From the NCBI RefSeq assembly GCF_006352065.1, contig NZ_CP040915.1, forward strand, positions 2,604,001 to 2,668,000: a stretch of DNA of 64,000 bases, read 5' to 3'. Position numbers and translations under genes: made by a program. Source of the DNA: Georgenia yuyongxinii (GTDB taxonomy: Bacteria > Actinomycetota > Actinomycetes > Actinomycetales > Actinomycetaceae). Each line of letters begins with the position of its first letter. The stretch's first letter is position 1. The notes beneath the pieces were generated by a model, which saw only the letters and a program-made list of their open reading frames with translations, was not told where the DNA came from and made no database searches. Positions 16,232 through 23,413 of the stretch are shown in pieces.

Positions 16232-16546
16232 CTAGGTCGTCCCCTCCTGCGTCTGGACCGTGATCAGCCGCGCCCCTGTCAGGTCCAGGCGCAGGACGCC
16301 GCCGCTTGAGGAGAACCGCAGCACCACGGCCGCACAGCTGGGGCAGCGCACCACCAGCGCCGGGGCGTCGGCGTATAGCAGGTGGGCGGCCAGCGGTGCC
16401 GCCGACCCGCACGAGGCGCAGGTGGACAGGGCGTCGACCAGGTCCACGGTGAACAGGTCCCTCAAAGGACCAGCGGCAGCGTTGGCGTCCAGGCGCCGCG
16501 CGGCGACCGGATCCTGGTAGTCCGCGGCGGTGTCCTGCTGGCTCAT
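16232..16546 (-). CDS. DUF6510 family zinc-ribbon-like protein
   Basis: A 104-residue cytosolic protein. It carries two CxxC pairs (CASC and CPSC) separated by about 24 residues, the spacing of a small zinc ribbon. A beta-rich C-terminus (VLRFSSSGGVLRLDLTG) follows. It matches what I know of DUF6510 proteins, which are repeatedly found next to a ferredoxin-reductase-like protein and a sulfite-oxidase-like protein, as here. The ATG overlaps the preceding gene's stop as TGATG, and a GGAGGTCAGTG site lies in the end of that gene. It is last in a three-gene leftward operon. It is probably an accessory protein for the oxidoreductase pair; its role is unknown. Confidence 0.78.
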   Translation of the reverse strand: MSQQDTAADYQDPVAARRLDANAAAGPLRDLFTVDLVDALSTCASCGSAAPLAAHLLYADAPALVVRCPSCAAVVLRFSSSGGVLRLDLTGARLITVQTQEGTT

Positions 16547-17277
16547 CACTGACCTCCGGTCGCGCCGAATCGTTCGGTCCTGATCTGCCCGGGCGGGTGG
16601 CCAAGCGTCACGAGCTCGCGTGCGACGGCCTCGACGAATCCGGTGGGCCCGCACACCAGCACCCGGGGGTCACGTGCGGGTGGGACGGTGACCGCCGCCA
16701 GCATCGCGGTGTCCACCCGTCCGGTGAGGCCCGACCAGCCCGCCGGAGCGCCGCGCGTGAGGGTCACATGCACGGCGCCATCGGCCCGGGCGAGCTCCGC
16801 CCGGCCGATGAGGTCCACGTCGGTGCGGGCGGAGTACAGCAGCCGGACGTCGCCGTCGCCGGCCCGGTGGTGGCCGAGCATGCTCAGGAACGGGACCACG
16901 CCGGAGCCGCCGGCGATCAGCTGGACCGGGGCGCCGCCGTCGGGCTGGACGAAGTACCCACCGATCGGGCCGCGCAGCTCCAGGAGGTCGCCCGGGACAA
17001 GGACTTCGGTGAGGTAGGGCGAGACCTCGCCGTCGGGCAGGCGCTCGACGACGAGCTCCACGTGCCCGGGCCGGGGTGGGGAGGCGATGGAGTAGGAGCG
17101 CTGGGCGGCGTAGCCGTCCTCCGCGGTCAGGCGCACGTCCAGGTGCTGACCGGGCACGTGGCCGGGCCAGTCTGGCGGGGCGAGCGTGAGGCGGGAGGCG
17201 CGGGCGCTCTCCCGCGCCACCTGGACCACCTCGGCCCGCTGCCAGGTCAGTCGCCGGCGTACCGCTGCTGGCGCCAT
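16546..17277 (-). CDS. FAD-dependent ferredoxin/flavin reductase-like oxidoreductase
   Basis: A 243-residue two-domain reductase of the ferredoxin-NADP reductase superfamily. The FAD domain carries RSYSIAS (residues 60-66), in which Arg and Ser bind the flavin diphosphate. The NAD(P) domain carries GGSGVVPFLSML (about 122-133) and the C-terminal CGPTGFVEAVA motif. No 2Fe-2S domain is attached, so it must pass electrons to a separate partner, most likely the molybdopterin protein encoded immediately upstream. The ATG start overlaps that gene by 31 nt, indicating translational coupling. The combination molybdopterin protein + reductase + DUF6510 is a recurrent actinobacterial operon. The direction of electron flow and the substrate are not known. 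Confidence 0.88.
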   Translation of the reverse strand: MAPAAVRRRLTWQRAEVVQVARESARASRLTLAPPDWPGHVPGQHLDVRLTAEDGYAAQRSYSIASPPRPGHVELVVERLPDGEVSPYLTEVLVPGDLLELRGPIGGYFVQPDGGAPVQLIAGGSGVVPFLSMLGHHRAGDGDVRLLYSARTDVDLIGRAELARADGAVHVTLTRGAPAGWSGLTGRVDTAMLAAVTVPPARDPRVLVCGPTGFVEAVARELVTLGHPPGQIRTERFGATGGQ

Positions 17278-17852
17278 GGGTCACCGCGGTTGTGGTAGCC
17301 GAAGGTCTCCCAGAAGCCGGGCTCGTCGTGGGTGCTCAGCACGATGCCGCGCACCCACTTCGCCGACTTCCAGAAGTACAGGTGCGGCACGAGCAGCCGC
17401 GCGGGGCCGCCGTGCTCCGGATGGAGCGGGGCGCCGTCGTAGGTGTCGACCACCCACGCACGCCCGCCGCGCAGGTCGGCCAGCGGCAGGTTGGTGGTAT
17501 AGCCACCGTCGCTGAAGGCGACGGCGTACTCGGCACGGGTCGCGACGGCGTCGAGCAGGGTGTCCAGGGAGACGCCCTCCCACCGGGTGTCGAGCTTGGA
17601 CCAGCTGGTGACGCAGTGGATGTCGACGACCGGCTGCTCGCGCGGCAGCGCGCGGAACTCCTCCCATGTCCAGCGGCGCTCGGTCTGAACCTCGCCGCGG
17701 AGGGTGAAGTCCCAGCTCTCCAGCGGGGTGCGTGGCGTGGGGCCGGCCGAGAGCACCGGGAAGCCCTCGGCGACGTCGTACTGGCCGGGGGGCAGCCGGC
17801 CGGGTGGGCCGTCGCGGCGGCGGCCGGTGAACCCGCGGGAGACGAACGGCAT
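17247..17852 (-). CDS. Sulfite-oxidase-like molybdopterin-dependent oxidoreductase
   Basis: A 201-residue cytoplasmic protein with the sulfite oxidase (SUOX) molybdopterin fold. The Mo-coordinating cysteine is in DIHCVTSWSK (Cys80). The cofactor-binding elements GGYTTNLPL and GGPARLLVPHLYFWKSAKWV are complete. It lacks the heme domain, the dimerisation domain and any signal peptide, which makes it the short, MsrP-like/YuiH-like type rather than a true sulfite oxidase. First gene of the operon with the reductase at 16546 and DUF6510. Candidate substrates are oxidised sulfur or nitrogen groups. Molybdenum cofactor genes are not in this window. Confidence 0.88.
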   Translation of the reverse strand: MPFVSRGFTGRRRDGPPGRLPPGQYDVAEGFPVLSAGPTPRTPLESWDFTLRGEVQTERRWTWEEFRALPREQPVVDIHCVTSWSKLDTRWEGVSLDTLLDAVATRAEYAVAFSDGGYTTNLPLADLRGGRAWVVDTYDGAPLHPEHGGPARLLVPHLYFWKSAKWVRGIVLSTHDEPGFWETFGYHNRGDPWRQQRYAGD

Positions 17853-17864
17853 GGTGGCCGCCTC

Positions 17865-18200
17865 TCAGGCGCCGAGCACCTTGAACGTGGTGCTCCAGGT
17901 GTTGCCCAGCGCACCCTGCATCGCGATCTGGACGAACCCGAGCGCCTCCAGCTCGCGGCTGCGGCGCAGCGGGCCGGCGTCCAGGGGGCGCAGCCCCATG
18001 GACGCGGCGAGCTCGGTGACCTTGTCCTTCGCGGCGGCGTCGTCGGCGGCGATGAGGACGTCGAGCGGCCGACCCTCGACCTCGCCCGCAGTGAGCGGCA
18101 CGGGATCCCGGCCGACGATCTGCAGGGTGTGCCCGGCGGCTGCCGCCCGCGTCGCGATCGCGCACCCCATGTTGCCGTAGCCGTTGACAGTGACATGCAT
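17865..18200 (-). pseudogene. NAD(P)-binding (F420-reductase-like) protein with internal deletion
   Basis: The 111-residue frame is a shortened relative of the protein encoded at 20488. It keeps the N-terminal dinucleotide motif (MHVTVNGYGNMGCAIATRA) and the C-terminal half (LDVLIAADDAAAKDKV...GNTWSTTFKVLGA), which aligns with LDVALAADDAEAKDAV...GNTWSTAVKIVGA. About 90-100 residues between them are missing. The join is near GRDPVPLTAGEVEG, and the frame is preserved. The second half of the Rossmann fold is therefore lost. The ATG at 18200 begins the family N-terminus. Whether the product folds is doubtful; I treat it as an in-frame deletion derivative. Downstream lies the sulfite-oxidase-like operon, separated by 12 nt. 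Confidence 0.6.
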
Positions 18201-18393
18201 GCGCCGTGCCCCTTCGGTGGGTACCGGTTCGTGCGCCGACCTCGTCGTCGGGCGCCCGTGGTGCAACGTGCGTGACGCTACAGCCTGCTACTCATTTGTT
18301 CGACAGGTGATCCCCATCTCCGCCTGCCGGCGTCCGGTGGCCGACCGCCGGTGAGAGGCCTCTCCGTCATCGAGCGAGGGTCGCCGGGACACG

Positions 18394-18435
18394 ACGACGG
18401 GGGCCGGTGCGCCCCCGCACACCGGCCCCCGTCGT
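18394..18435. terminator. Strong terminator after the NmrA-like gene
   Basis: A 16-bp perfect stem (ACGACGGGGGCCGGTG and complement) with a 10-nt loop lies immediately past the leftward gene ending at 18442. Confidence 0.88.
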
Positions 18436-18441
18436 GGTCGG

Positions 18442-19320
18442 TCAGACCGTCTGCGGCGCCTCGACGCGCGCAGCCCGGACGGCGTTCACCAGCGAGCCGA
18501 CCGGTCGGCCCAGCAGACGGGCGAGGTCATCGGTGTCGTTGTCCAGGTCGCCGTCGGCGATGTTGCGGTCGACCGTGACGAGGAAACCGACGAGTCCCTC
18601 GTCGAGCCCGGCGCCTGTCAGCGCCGCCGTCAGCTCCTCGGCGGTGGTGACCGCCTTGGCGTCGACGGGCTGCCCGGTCACCTCGGTGATCGCGGCCGCG
18701 AGGTCGCCGATCGAGTACGACGGGCCTCCGAGCTCGTAGACCACGTTGCCCTCGACGTCCTCGAGCAGTGCGGCGGCGGCCGCCTCCGCGAGCTCGAAGC
18801 GGGTGGCCAGCGCGATCCGGCCCTCCCCCGTGGCGTGCAGGATGGTGCCCTGAGCGAGGTACGTCGCGATCTGCCCGGTGTAGTTCTCCACGTACCAGGG
18901 GTTGCGTAGGAACGTGTAGGGCAGCCCCGAGGCGGCGATGACCTCCTCGGTGCCCTTGTGCTCGGGAGCGAGCACCAGGCCCGAAATGCCCGCGCGGAGC
19001 ATCGAGGTGTACAGGATGCGTGAGACGCCTGCCTTGCGGGCAGCCTCCACGACGTTGGTGTGCTGCTGCACGCGCCCGCCGACCTCGGAGCCGGACACCA
19101 GCAGGAGCTTGTCCACGCCCACCAGTGCGGAGTCGAGCGTCTCGGGCCGGTCGTAGTCAGCCTCGCGGACCTGGACACCGCGGGCGGCCAGGTCGGCGGC
19201 CTTCTCGGGGGTCCGGGCCAGGGCGACGACGTCGGCCGGGGCCACGCCGCGCTCGAGCAGCTGGTCGACGGCGAGGCGGCCGAGGTGGCCGGTGACTCCG
19301 GTGATGGCGTAGAGGGGCAT
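18442..19320 (-). CDS. NmrA-like NAD(P)H-binding oxidoreductase (quinone reductase QorB type)
   Basis: A 292-residue atypical short-chain dehydrogenase. The N-terminal Rossmann motif GVTGHLG is complete, followed by an Arg in ALARTPEKA that suggests NADP preference. The SDR catalytic Tyr-x3-Lys is not evident. The middle segment (LYTSMLRAG...PEHKGTEEVIAASGLPYTFLRNPWYVENY) is highly characteristic of the NAD(P)H:quinone oxidoreductase 2 / NmrA group. It probably reduces quinones or senses the NADPH/NADP ratio. The gene lies in a leftward series with an extradiol-dioxygenase-like gene and a second NAD(P)-binding protein next to a MarR regulator, consistent with a quinone/aromatic stress role. 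It has its own terminator. Confidence 0.87.
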   Translation of the reverse strand: MPLYAITGVTGHLGRLAVDQLLERGVAPADVVALARTPEKAADLAARGVQVREADYDRPETLDSALVGVDKLLLVSGSEVGGRVQQHTNVVEAARKAGVSRILYTSMLRAGISGLVLAPEHKGTEEVIAASGLPYTFLRNPWYVENYTGQIATYLAQGTILHATGEGRIALATRFELAEAAAAALLEDVEGNVVYELGGPSYSIGDLAAAITEVTGQPVDAKAVTTAEELTAALTGAGLDEGLVGFLVTVDRNIADGDLDNDTDDLARLLGRPVGSLVNAVRAARVEAPQTV

Positions 19321-19452
19321 GCCGCTCCTTCATGTCTCGAGAACAGGTGAGAACCCGTGTGGAGATTGAACGGGATGAGGGTTTCCGCTATTCCGGGGCT
19401 GTAGTGGGTCGTGGCACAGACGTGCCCCGGACGTGCAGCGTGCACGCGCCCA

Positions 19453-20331
19453 TCACGCGATCTGGAACGACCGCTTCGCGAAGCCCATCATGTAGCCGTC
19501 GATCACGGTGGTGACCGGCGCGTCTGCGGCCGTGGCCGCCCCGAGCGTGACGAACAGCGGGATGTAGTGGTCCACGGTCGGGTGCGCGTAGGGCATGCCG
19601 GGCGCCTTGGCGCGGAAGGCGGCGAGGGTGTCGACGTCCCCGCGGGCCAGGGCGTCGGCCGCCCATGCGTCGAAGTCGGCGGACCAGGTGGGGACGGCTC
19701 CCTCGAACATCTCCCGTGTGAGGTAGGGCAGGCCGTGGGTCATGAATCCCGAGCCGATGACAAGGACGCCCTCCTCGCGCAGCCCGCGCAGCCGGGCGCC
19801 GATGCGCATGAGCGCGTCCGGGTCGTGCGTGGGCATCGACATCTGCAGCACGGGCACGTCTGCGAGCGGGTACATGACCTTGAGCGGCACCCACGCGCCG
19901 TGGTCGAGCCCGCGGCTCGGGTACTGGTGGATCGGCTCGGTGTCCGGCATCGCCGACACCACCCGCCGCAGGAGCTCGGAGGCGTCCGGCGTCGCGTATG
20001 TCATCTTGAAGTACCGCCGGTGGAACCCGCCGAAGTCGTACACCAGCGGGGTGCCGGCGTCGGAGCCGCTCAGCGAGAGGGGGGCGTTCTCCCAGTGCGC
20101 GCTGACGATGAGGATGGCGCGCGGCTTGGGCAGCGAGAGCGCCCAGTCGGAGAGCTGCCGGATCCAGAGCGGGTCGTCGAACAGCGGTGGCGCGCCGTGG
20201 CTGAGGTACAACGACGGTAGTGGGCCGTCCGCCGGGGTCCATGGCCGCTGGCGCCGGCTCGCGGCGACGGCGGTGGGCAGGTACTCGTCGAAGGCACCTG
20301 CCGGGACGGCGGGGTTCAGCAGCGAGCTCAT
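19453..20331 (-). CDS. Class III extradiol dioxygenase-like protein (DODA/YgiD family)
   Basis: A 292-residue member of the LigB-superfamily 4,5-DOPA-extradiol-dioxygenase group. Metal ligands are visible as the His of SLYLSHGAPP and the His of VSAHWEN. The conserved DHGAWVPL and GSGFMTHGLPYL segments also supply active-site histidines. The first ~45 residues are variable. Some members cleave catechols with Fe(II) and others carry zinc, so the true reaction is not certain. Start at ATG 20331. It sits between the NmrA-like gene (132 nt downstream) and the NAD(P)-binding gene. Together they look like a MarR-controlled response to aromatic or quinone compounds. Confidence 0.88.
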   Translation of the reverse strand: MSSLLNPAVPAGAFDEYLPTAVAASRRQRPWTPADGPLPSLYLSHGAPPLFDDPLWIRQLSDWALSLPKPRAILIVSAHWENAPLSLSGSDAGTPLVYDFGGFHRRYFKMTYATPDASELLRRVVSAMPDTEPIHQYPSRGLDHGAWVPLKVMYPLADVPVLQMSMPTHDPDALMRIGARLRGLREEGVLVIGSGFMTHGLPYLTREMFEGAVPTWSADFDAWAADALARGDVDTLAAFRAKAPGMPYAHPTVDHYIPLFVTLGAATAADAPVTTVIDGYMMGFAKRSFQIA

Positions 20332-20394
20332 GACGCTCCTTTGCGTGAGTTGTGCAGGGTTCGGCCCGTCACGGGCAAAGTGTCGCCGCCGGAG

Positions 20395-20482
20395 GTCGAC
20401 GGCGCCCGGCCGGGTTCCGCCGTCGGGAAGCCGACAGCGCCCGGCCGGGTTCCGGCGTCGGGAAGCCGACGACGGAACCCGG
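20395..20482. terminator. 35-bp tandem repeat ending in a terminator hairpin
   Basis: Two 35-bp units (20395-20429, 20430-20464) share CGCCCGGCCGGGTTCC and end CGTCGGGAA, with few differences. The second unit plus flank folds into a long hairpin: CCGGGTTCCG (20445-20454) pairs with 20473-20482, continued by CGTCGG/CCGACG around a GAAG tetraloop. It lies just past the stop of the leftward gene at 20488. Confidence 0.7.
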
Positions 20483-20487
20483 GTGGA

Positions 20488-21240
20488 TCAGGCGCCGACG
20501 ATCTTGACGGCGGTGCTCCAGGTGTTGCCGAGCTGGCCCTGGACGGCCATGTGCAGGAAGCCGACGCCCTCGAGCTGGTGGGCGCGCTTGAGCGGGCCGG
20601 CGTCGATGGCGCGCATGCCGCTGGACTCCACGAGCGCGGCGACGGCGTCCTTCGCCTCGGCGTCGTCGGCGGCGAGGGCGACGTCGAGCTTGTGCCCGTC
20701 CACGGCGCCGGCCACGAGGGTGCCCGCGAAGACGGTGTTGAAGCCCTTGACGACCTTGGAGGCCGGGATGACCTTCTGCAGCTCCTGGGCGGCGGAGGAG
20801 TCGTCCGGGGTGACGAGCCGGTCGAAGGTGGCGAAGTCGACGGGGTTGGAGATGTCGACGACGACCTTGCCGGTCAGCCCGTCGCGAAGCTGCTCCGCCA
20901 CGGCCAGTGCGGCGTCGTAGGGCAGGGCGAGCACGACGATGTCGCCGGTGACGGCGGTGGTGAGCGAACCGGCGGTGACGGTGCCGGTGAGCTCGCCGGC
21001 GAGGGTGCCGGCGCCGGACTCGTCGCGGGCGAGGATCTGGACGGCGTGGCCGCCGGCGAGTGCGCGGGTGGCGATGCCACGGGCCATGTTGCCCGCGCCG
21101 ATGATGGTGATGGCGGTCATGTGCTGGCTCCTGGTGTCGGTGGGAATGGCAGTCGGTGCCGTGGCGGAGGTGGCGGTCGGCGTCGCGGCCACCGGGGCCG
21201 CGGGGGTCGCCTTGCGGCGGAATCGGTCGAACAGGCCCAT
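20488..21240 (-). CDS. NADPH-dependent F420 reductase-like NAD(P)-binding protein
   Basis: A 250-residue protein; the folded part (from Met41) begins MTAITIIGAGNM with a GxGxxA dinucleotide motif. It continues through the fold of the F420-dependent NADP reductase/YqcD group (VDISNPVDFATFDRLV, KVVKGFNTVFAGTL, GNTWSTAVKIVGA). Residues 1-40 form an Ala/Pro/Thr-rich extension after MGLFDRFRRK. Two starts are possible: ATG 21240 with AAGGA, or ATG 21120 with a better-spaced CAGGAG. I list the longer form because related proteins carry the same MGLFDRFR extension. The gene follows a 36-codon membrane peptide and the MarR operator array, so MarR control is likely. The cofactor (F420 or quinone) is uncertain. 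A deleted paralogue is at 17865. Confidence 0.82.
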   Translation of the reverse strand: MGLFDRFRRKATPAAPVAATPTATSATAPTAIPTDTRSQHMTAITIIGAGNMARGIATRALAGGHAVQILARDESGAGTLAGELTGTVTAGSLTTAVTGDIVVLALPYDAALAVAEQLRDGLTGKVVVDISNPVDFATFDRLVTPDDSSAAQELQKVIPASKVVKGFNTVFAGTLVAGAVDGHKLDVALAADDAEAKDAVAALVESSGMRAIDAGPLKRAHQLEGVGFLHMAVQGQLGNTWSTAVKIVGA

Positions 21241-21269
21241 GGCGTGTGCGGTCCTTCGGTATGTGGGGA

Positions 21270-21380
21270 TCAGAACGAGTGGGTGCTGAAGCGGAACACC
21301 GCGACGAAGAGCGCGAGCACCGCGAGCGCGAGCGGAGCCGTGAAGGACTCCTTGCGGCGGACGTGGCGGTCAGGCACCAT
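21270..21380 (-). CDS. 36-residue single-pass membrane peptide
   Basis: A short frame starting ATG 21380 encodes a basic N-terminus (MVPDRHVRRKES) followed by one hydrophobic helix (FTAPLALAVLALFVAVFRF) and STHSF. Codon third positions are strongly G/C, like those of its neighbours. It is the first reading frame after the MarR operator array and is followed 30 nt later by the NAD(P)-binding gene, so the two are probably co-transcribed. The Shine-Dalgarno is weak (GAACGGG). I do not recognise it. It could be a small membrane partner or a leader. Confidence 0.5.
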   Translation of the reverse strand: MVPDRHVRRKESFTAPLALAVLALFVAVFRFSTHSF

Positions 21381-21396
21381 ACGGACCCGTTCGCTC

Positions 21397-21484
21397 ACTT
21401 GAAGCAACAAGTTAGAACCTAGACCTGCTCACTTGAAACGTCAATAGCCTCACGACGACCCATGACTTGAATTATCAATAACCT
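21397..21484. promoter_or_regulatory. Phased triple operator array between marR and the leftward genes
   Basis: The heptamer ACTTGAA occurs at 21397, 21431 and 21465, exactly 34 bp apart each time. In copies 2 and 3 it forms perfect TTGA-N4-TCAA palindromes (TTGAAACGTCAA 21433-21444, TTGAATTATCAA 21467-21478), each followed by TAxCCT. Copy 1 is diverged to ACTTG-N6-CAAGT. TTGA-N4-TCAA is a typical MarR-type site. The array spans the divergent promoter region and lies 20 nt before the marR start, so autorepression and control of the leftward genes are both expected. Confidence 0.72.
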
Positions 21485-21503
21485 GACACGATAGGATGCC
21501 GCC

Positions 21504-22010
21504 ATGGACGACGACCAGACGCCGTGGCTGACGGCTGAGCAGGAGGAGGCCTGGCGCTCGCTCATGGCTGCGATCCTGCTGCTGCCGGGCGCGCTGGACG
21601 CCCAGCTGCAGCGTGACGCGGACGTCACGCACGCGGGCTACGTGGTCATGTCCGCGCTCTCCGAGACGCCCGACCGCGCCATCCGGATGAGCCGGCTCGC
21701 GCAGATGGCGAGCATGAGCATGTCGCGCCTGTCGCACCTGGTCGACCGGCTGGAGCAGCGCGGCTGGGTGGAGCGTCAGCCGGCGCCGGGCGACCGGCGC
21801 AGCACCATGGCGGTGCTCACCGAGGCCGGCTGGGACAAGGTGGTCGCCACCGCGCCCGGGCACGCGGACAACGTCAAGACGCTCATCTTCGAGGACCTCA
21901 CGCCCGCCCAGACCCGGCAGCTGAAGAAGATCTTCGACACGATCGTGCCCAAGCTGGACCCCGAGCGACGCCTCCTGGGCTGCGCGCCGGCCGAGAAGCC
22001 CAAGCAGTAA
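21504..22010 (+). CDS. MarR-family transcriptional regulator
   Basis: A 168-residue winged-helix repressor. The helix-turn-helix is visible as IRMSRLAQMASMSMSRLSHLVDRLEQRGWVER, and the wing as PAPGDRRSTMAVLTEAGWDKV. Flanking helices form the dimer and ligand pocket. Members bind phenolic or quinone-like ligands and derepress detoxification genes. The gene is divergent from a membrane peptide, an F420-reductase-like protein, an extradiol dioxygenase and an NmrA-like reductase. The intergenic region holds three phased TTGA/TCAA operators. The ATG at 21504 is immediately downstream of the last operator. A small hairpin (22021-22042) follows the stop. Confidence 0.92.
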   Translation: MDDDQTPWLTAEQEEAWRSLMAAILLLPGALDAQLQRDADVTHAGYVVMSALSETPDRAIRMSRLAQMASMSMSRLSHLVDRLEQRGWVERQPAPGDRRSTMAVLTEAGWDKVVATAPGHADNVKTLIFEDLTPAQTRQLKKIFDTIVPKLDPERRLLGCAPAEKPKQ

Positions 22011-22384
22011 CCGGCAGGCCCCGTTCCGCGGTCCAGGAACGGTGGTCCACCCCGGCGACCGAGCACGTTGATGACGTCCGCCGAGTAGGTGCCCCGACTC
22101 CGGCGGCTCCAGACCACCCTGCTAGCGTCGTGGCTCACGAACGTGTCGGGATGCGTCTCGCGTCCCAACCGGCCACGGCGGCCGCCTCTCGACCCACCGC
22201 CGGCGGCCATCACGAGCCGGCCACCGGCCGCCCGTCAGCCTGGTCACCGAGGACCGCGGCCGAAGGAAGACACCGATGCACTCAGCCGACACAGACACTC
22301 CCGAGGACCAGTACGGGGTCATTCCACCGACCCCTTGATCTCCCGCCCCACACGGCCACCACGCCCAGGAAGAAGGACCCGACG
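22011..22384 (+). other. Intergenic region between marR and the first hydrolase
   Basis: The region contains a small hairpin (CCGTTCC 22021-22027 with GGAACGG 22036-22042), a likely terminator for marR. Further on is a possible -10-like TAGCGT near 22120, and then a 20-codon reading frame annotated separately. Longer frames are Arg/Pro-rich and unsupported. Confidence 0.45.
22276..22338 (+). CDS. Possible 20-residue leader/small peptide
   Basis: ATG 22276 is preceded by a well-placed CGAAGGAAG ribosome-binding site and encodes MHSADTDTPEDQYGVIPPTP before TGA. The peptide is acidic and proline-ended. It lies 46 nt before the hydrolase start. It could be a true small protein, an upstream ORF influencing the hydrolase, or chance. 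Nothing else identifies it. Confidence 0.3.
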   Translation: MHSADTDTPEDQYGVIPPTP

Positions 22385-23191
22385 ATGGACCTCGCCACCT
22401 CCCGGGACGGCACACGGCTCGCTGTGGACCGGTACGGCTCGGGCACCATGACGCCGATCGTCCTCATCGGCAGCGCCGGCGACGACCGCGCTCGGTTGGC
22501 GCCTTTGGCGCGCGAGCTTGCGGCATCGCATCCGACCCTCGCCTACGACCGCCGCGGCCGTGGCGACAGCGGCGACAACGCCCGCGGTCACGAGGGCGAG
22601 GTCGACCGGGAGATCGAGGACCTCGCGGCCGTCATCGGCGTCGCCGGCGGTCACGCCGTCCTGCTCGGCTACTCGTCCGGGGGCATCCTCGCGTTGTTGG
22701 CCGCCACCCGTGACCTGCCCGTCGAGGCGGTGGTGATGTTCGAGCCGCCGTTCGACGCCGACGGCGGAACACCGCTGGCCCTCGACCTCTCCGACCGGAT
22801 CGCCGCGCTCGCCCGCGAGGGGCGCAAGGGCGACGCCGCTGCCCTGTTCATGACCGAGGCGATCGGCATCGAACCCGCCATGGTGGAGCAGCTCCGGCGG
22901 TCGCCGGGGTGGGACCGCCAGGAGGCGGTGGCCGGGGCGCTCGCCTACGACGCTGCGGTCACCGCCGAGCACGGCGACCCTTCAACCTTCGCGGGCAAGG
23001 TGCCGGTCCCCGTGCTCACGCTCGCCGGCCGGGAGACCTGGCCAGCCCTGGCGGCGGCGGCGCGCCGCGCCGCCGAGGTGCTCGGCGGCGAGCACCGCGT
23101 CGTCGAGGGCGCCGGCCACGACCTGGTCCCGGCCGCGGTGGCGCCGGCGGTCGTGGCGTTCCTCGACGGTCTCCGCGCCGACTCCTTCTGA
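22385..23191 (+). CDS. Alpha/beta hydrolase
   Basis: A 268-residue cytosolic alpha/beta-hydrolase fold enzyme. The nucleophile elbow is GYSSGG (Ser97 in G-x-S-x-G). The oxyanion-region strand is TPIVLIGSAGDDR, and the catalytic His lies in GAGHDLVPAAV near the C-terminus. The acid is probably in the strand VPVLTLAGRETWPAL, although the usual Asp is not obvious at this position. The start at ATG 22385 is preceded by GGAAGAAGGA; the longer open frame upstream has no signal. Next come a shortened VOC protein and a second hydrolase in the same direction, likely one transcript. Substrate unknown. Confidence 0.88.
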   Translation: MDLATSRDGTRLAVDRYGSGTMTPIVLIGSAGDDRARLAPLARELAASHPTLAYDRRGRGDSGDNARGHEGEVDREIEDLAAVIGVAGGHAVLLGYSSGGILALLAATRDLPVEAVVMFEPPFDADGGTPLALDLSDRIAALAREGRKGDAAALFMTEAIGIEPAMVEQLRRSPGWDRQEAVAGALAYDAAVTAEHGDPSTFAGKVPVPVLTLAGRETWPALAAAARRAAEVLGGEHRVVEGAGHDLVPAAVAPAVVAFLDGLRADSF

Positions 23192-23215
23192 CGCGCAGCC
23201 GAGCAAAGGACCACC

Positions 23216-23413
23216 ATGTTCACCCGCGCATACAGCGGTTTCTCCGTGGACGACGCCGCCACGGCCCGTGACTTCTACACCGGCACGCTGGGCCTCGACA
23301 TTCCAGAGGTCCGGATGGGGCAAGGCCTGCTCCGCCGGGGCGGACCGCCGATCGCGTGGTTCACCGACCCCGCCGGCAACATCCTCTCCGTGCTCCAGGC
23401 CGGGCGCCCGTGA
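23216..23413 (+). pseudogene. VOC/glyoxalase-fold protein with internal deletion
   Basis: The 65-residue frame joins the first strand-helix of a VOC domain (MFTRAYSGFSVDDAATARDFYTGTLGLDI) directly to its last strands (GPPIAWFTDPAGNILSVLQ). Intact relatives are about 120-125 residues. The central 55-60 residues are absent with the frame preserved, around PEVRMGQGLLRRG. The paired beta-alpha-beta-beta-beta modules and metal site are therefore gone. Translation signals remain good (AAAGGA before ATG 23216), and the downstream hydrolase is coupled by a GTGA overlap. That overlap may explain why the short frame persists: it keeps the next gene translated. Confidence 0.6.

Noticed and set aside
16002-16235. 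77-codon ORF in the ligD upstream region
   Set aside because: It translates the repeated GATGGAACTGAAG units and has no homology-like features or start signal.
23356-23409. Longer N-terminus for the second hydrolase
   Set aside because: It would lie entirely inside the VOC frame; the GTGA overlap start gives the normal hydrolase N-terminus.
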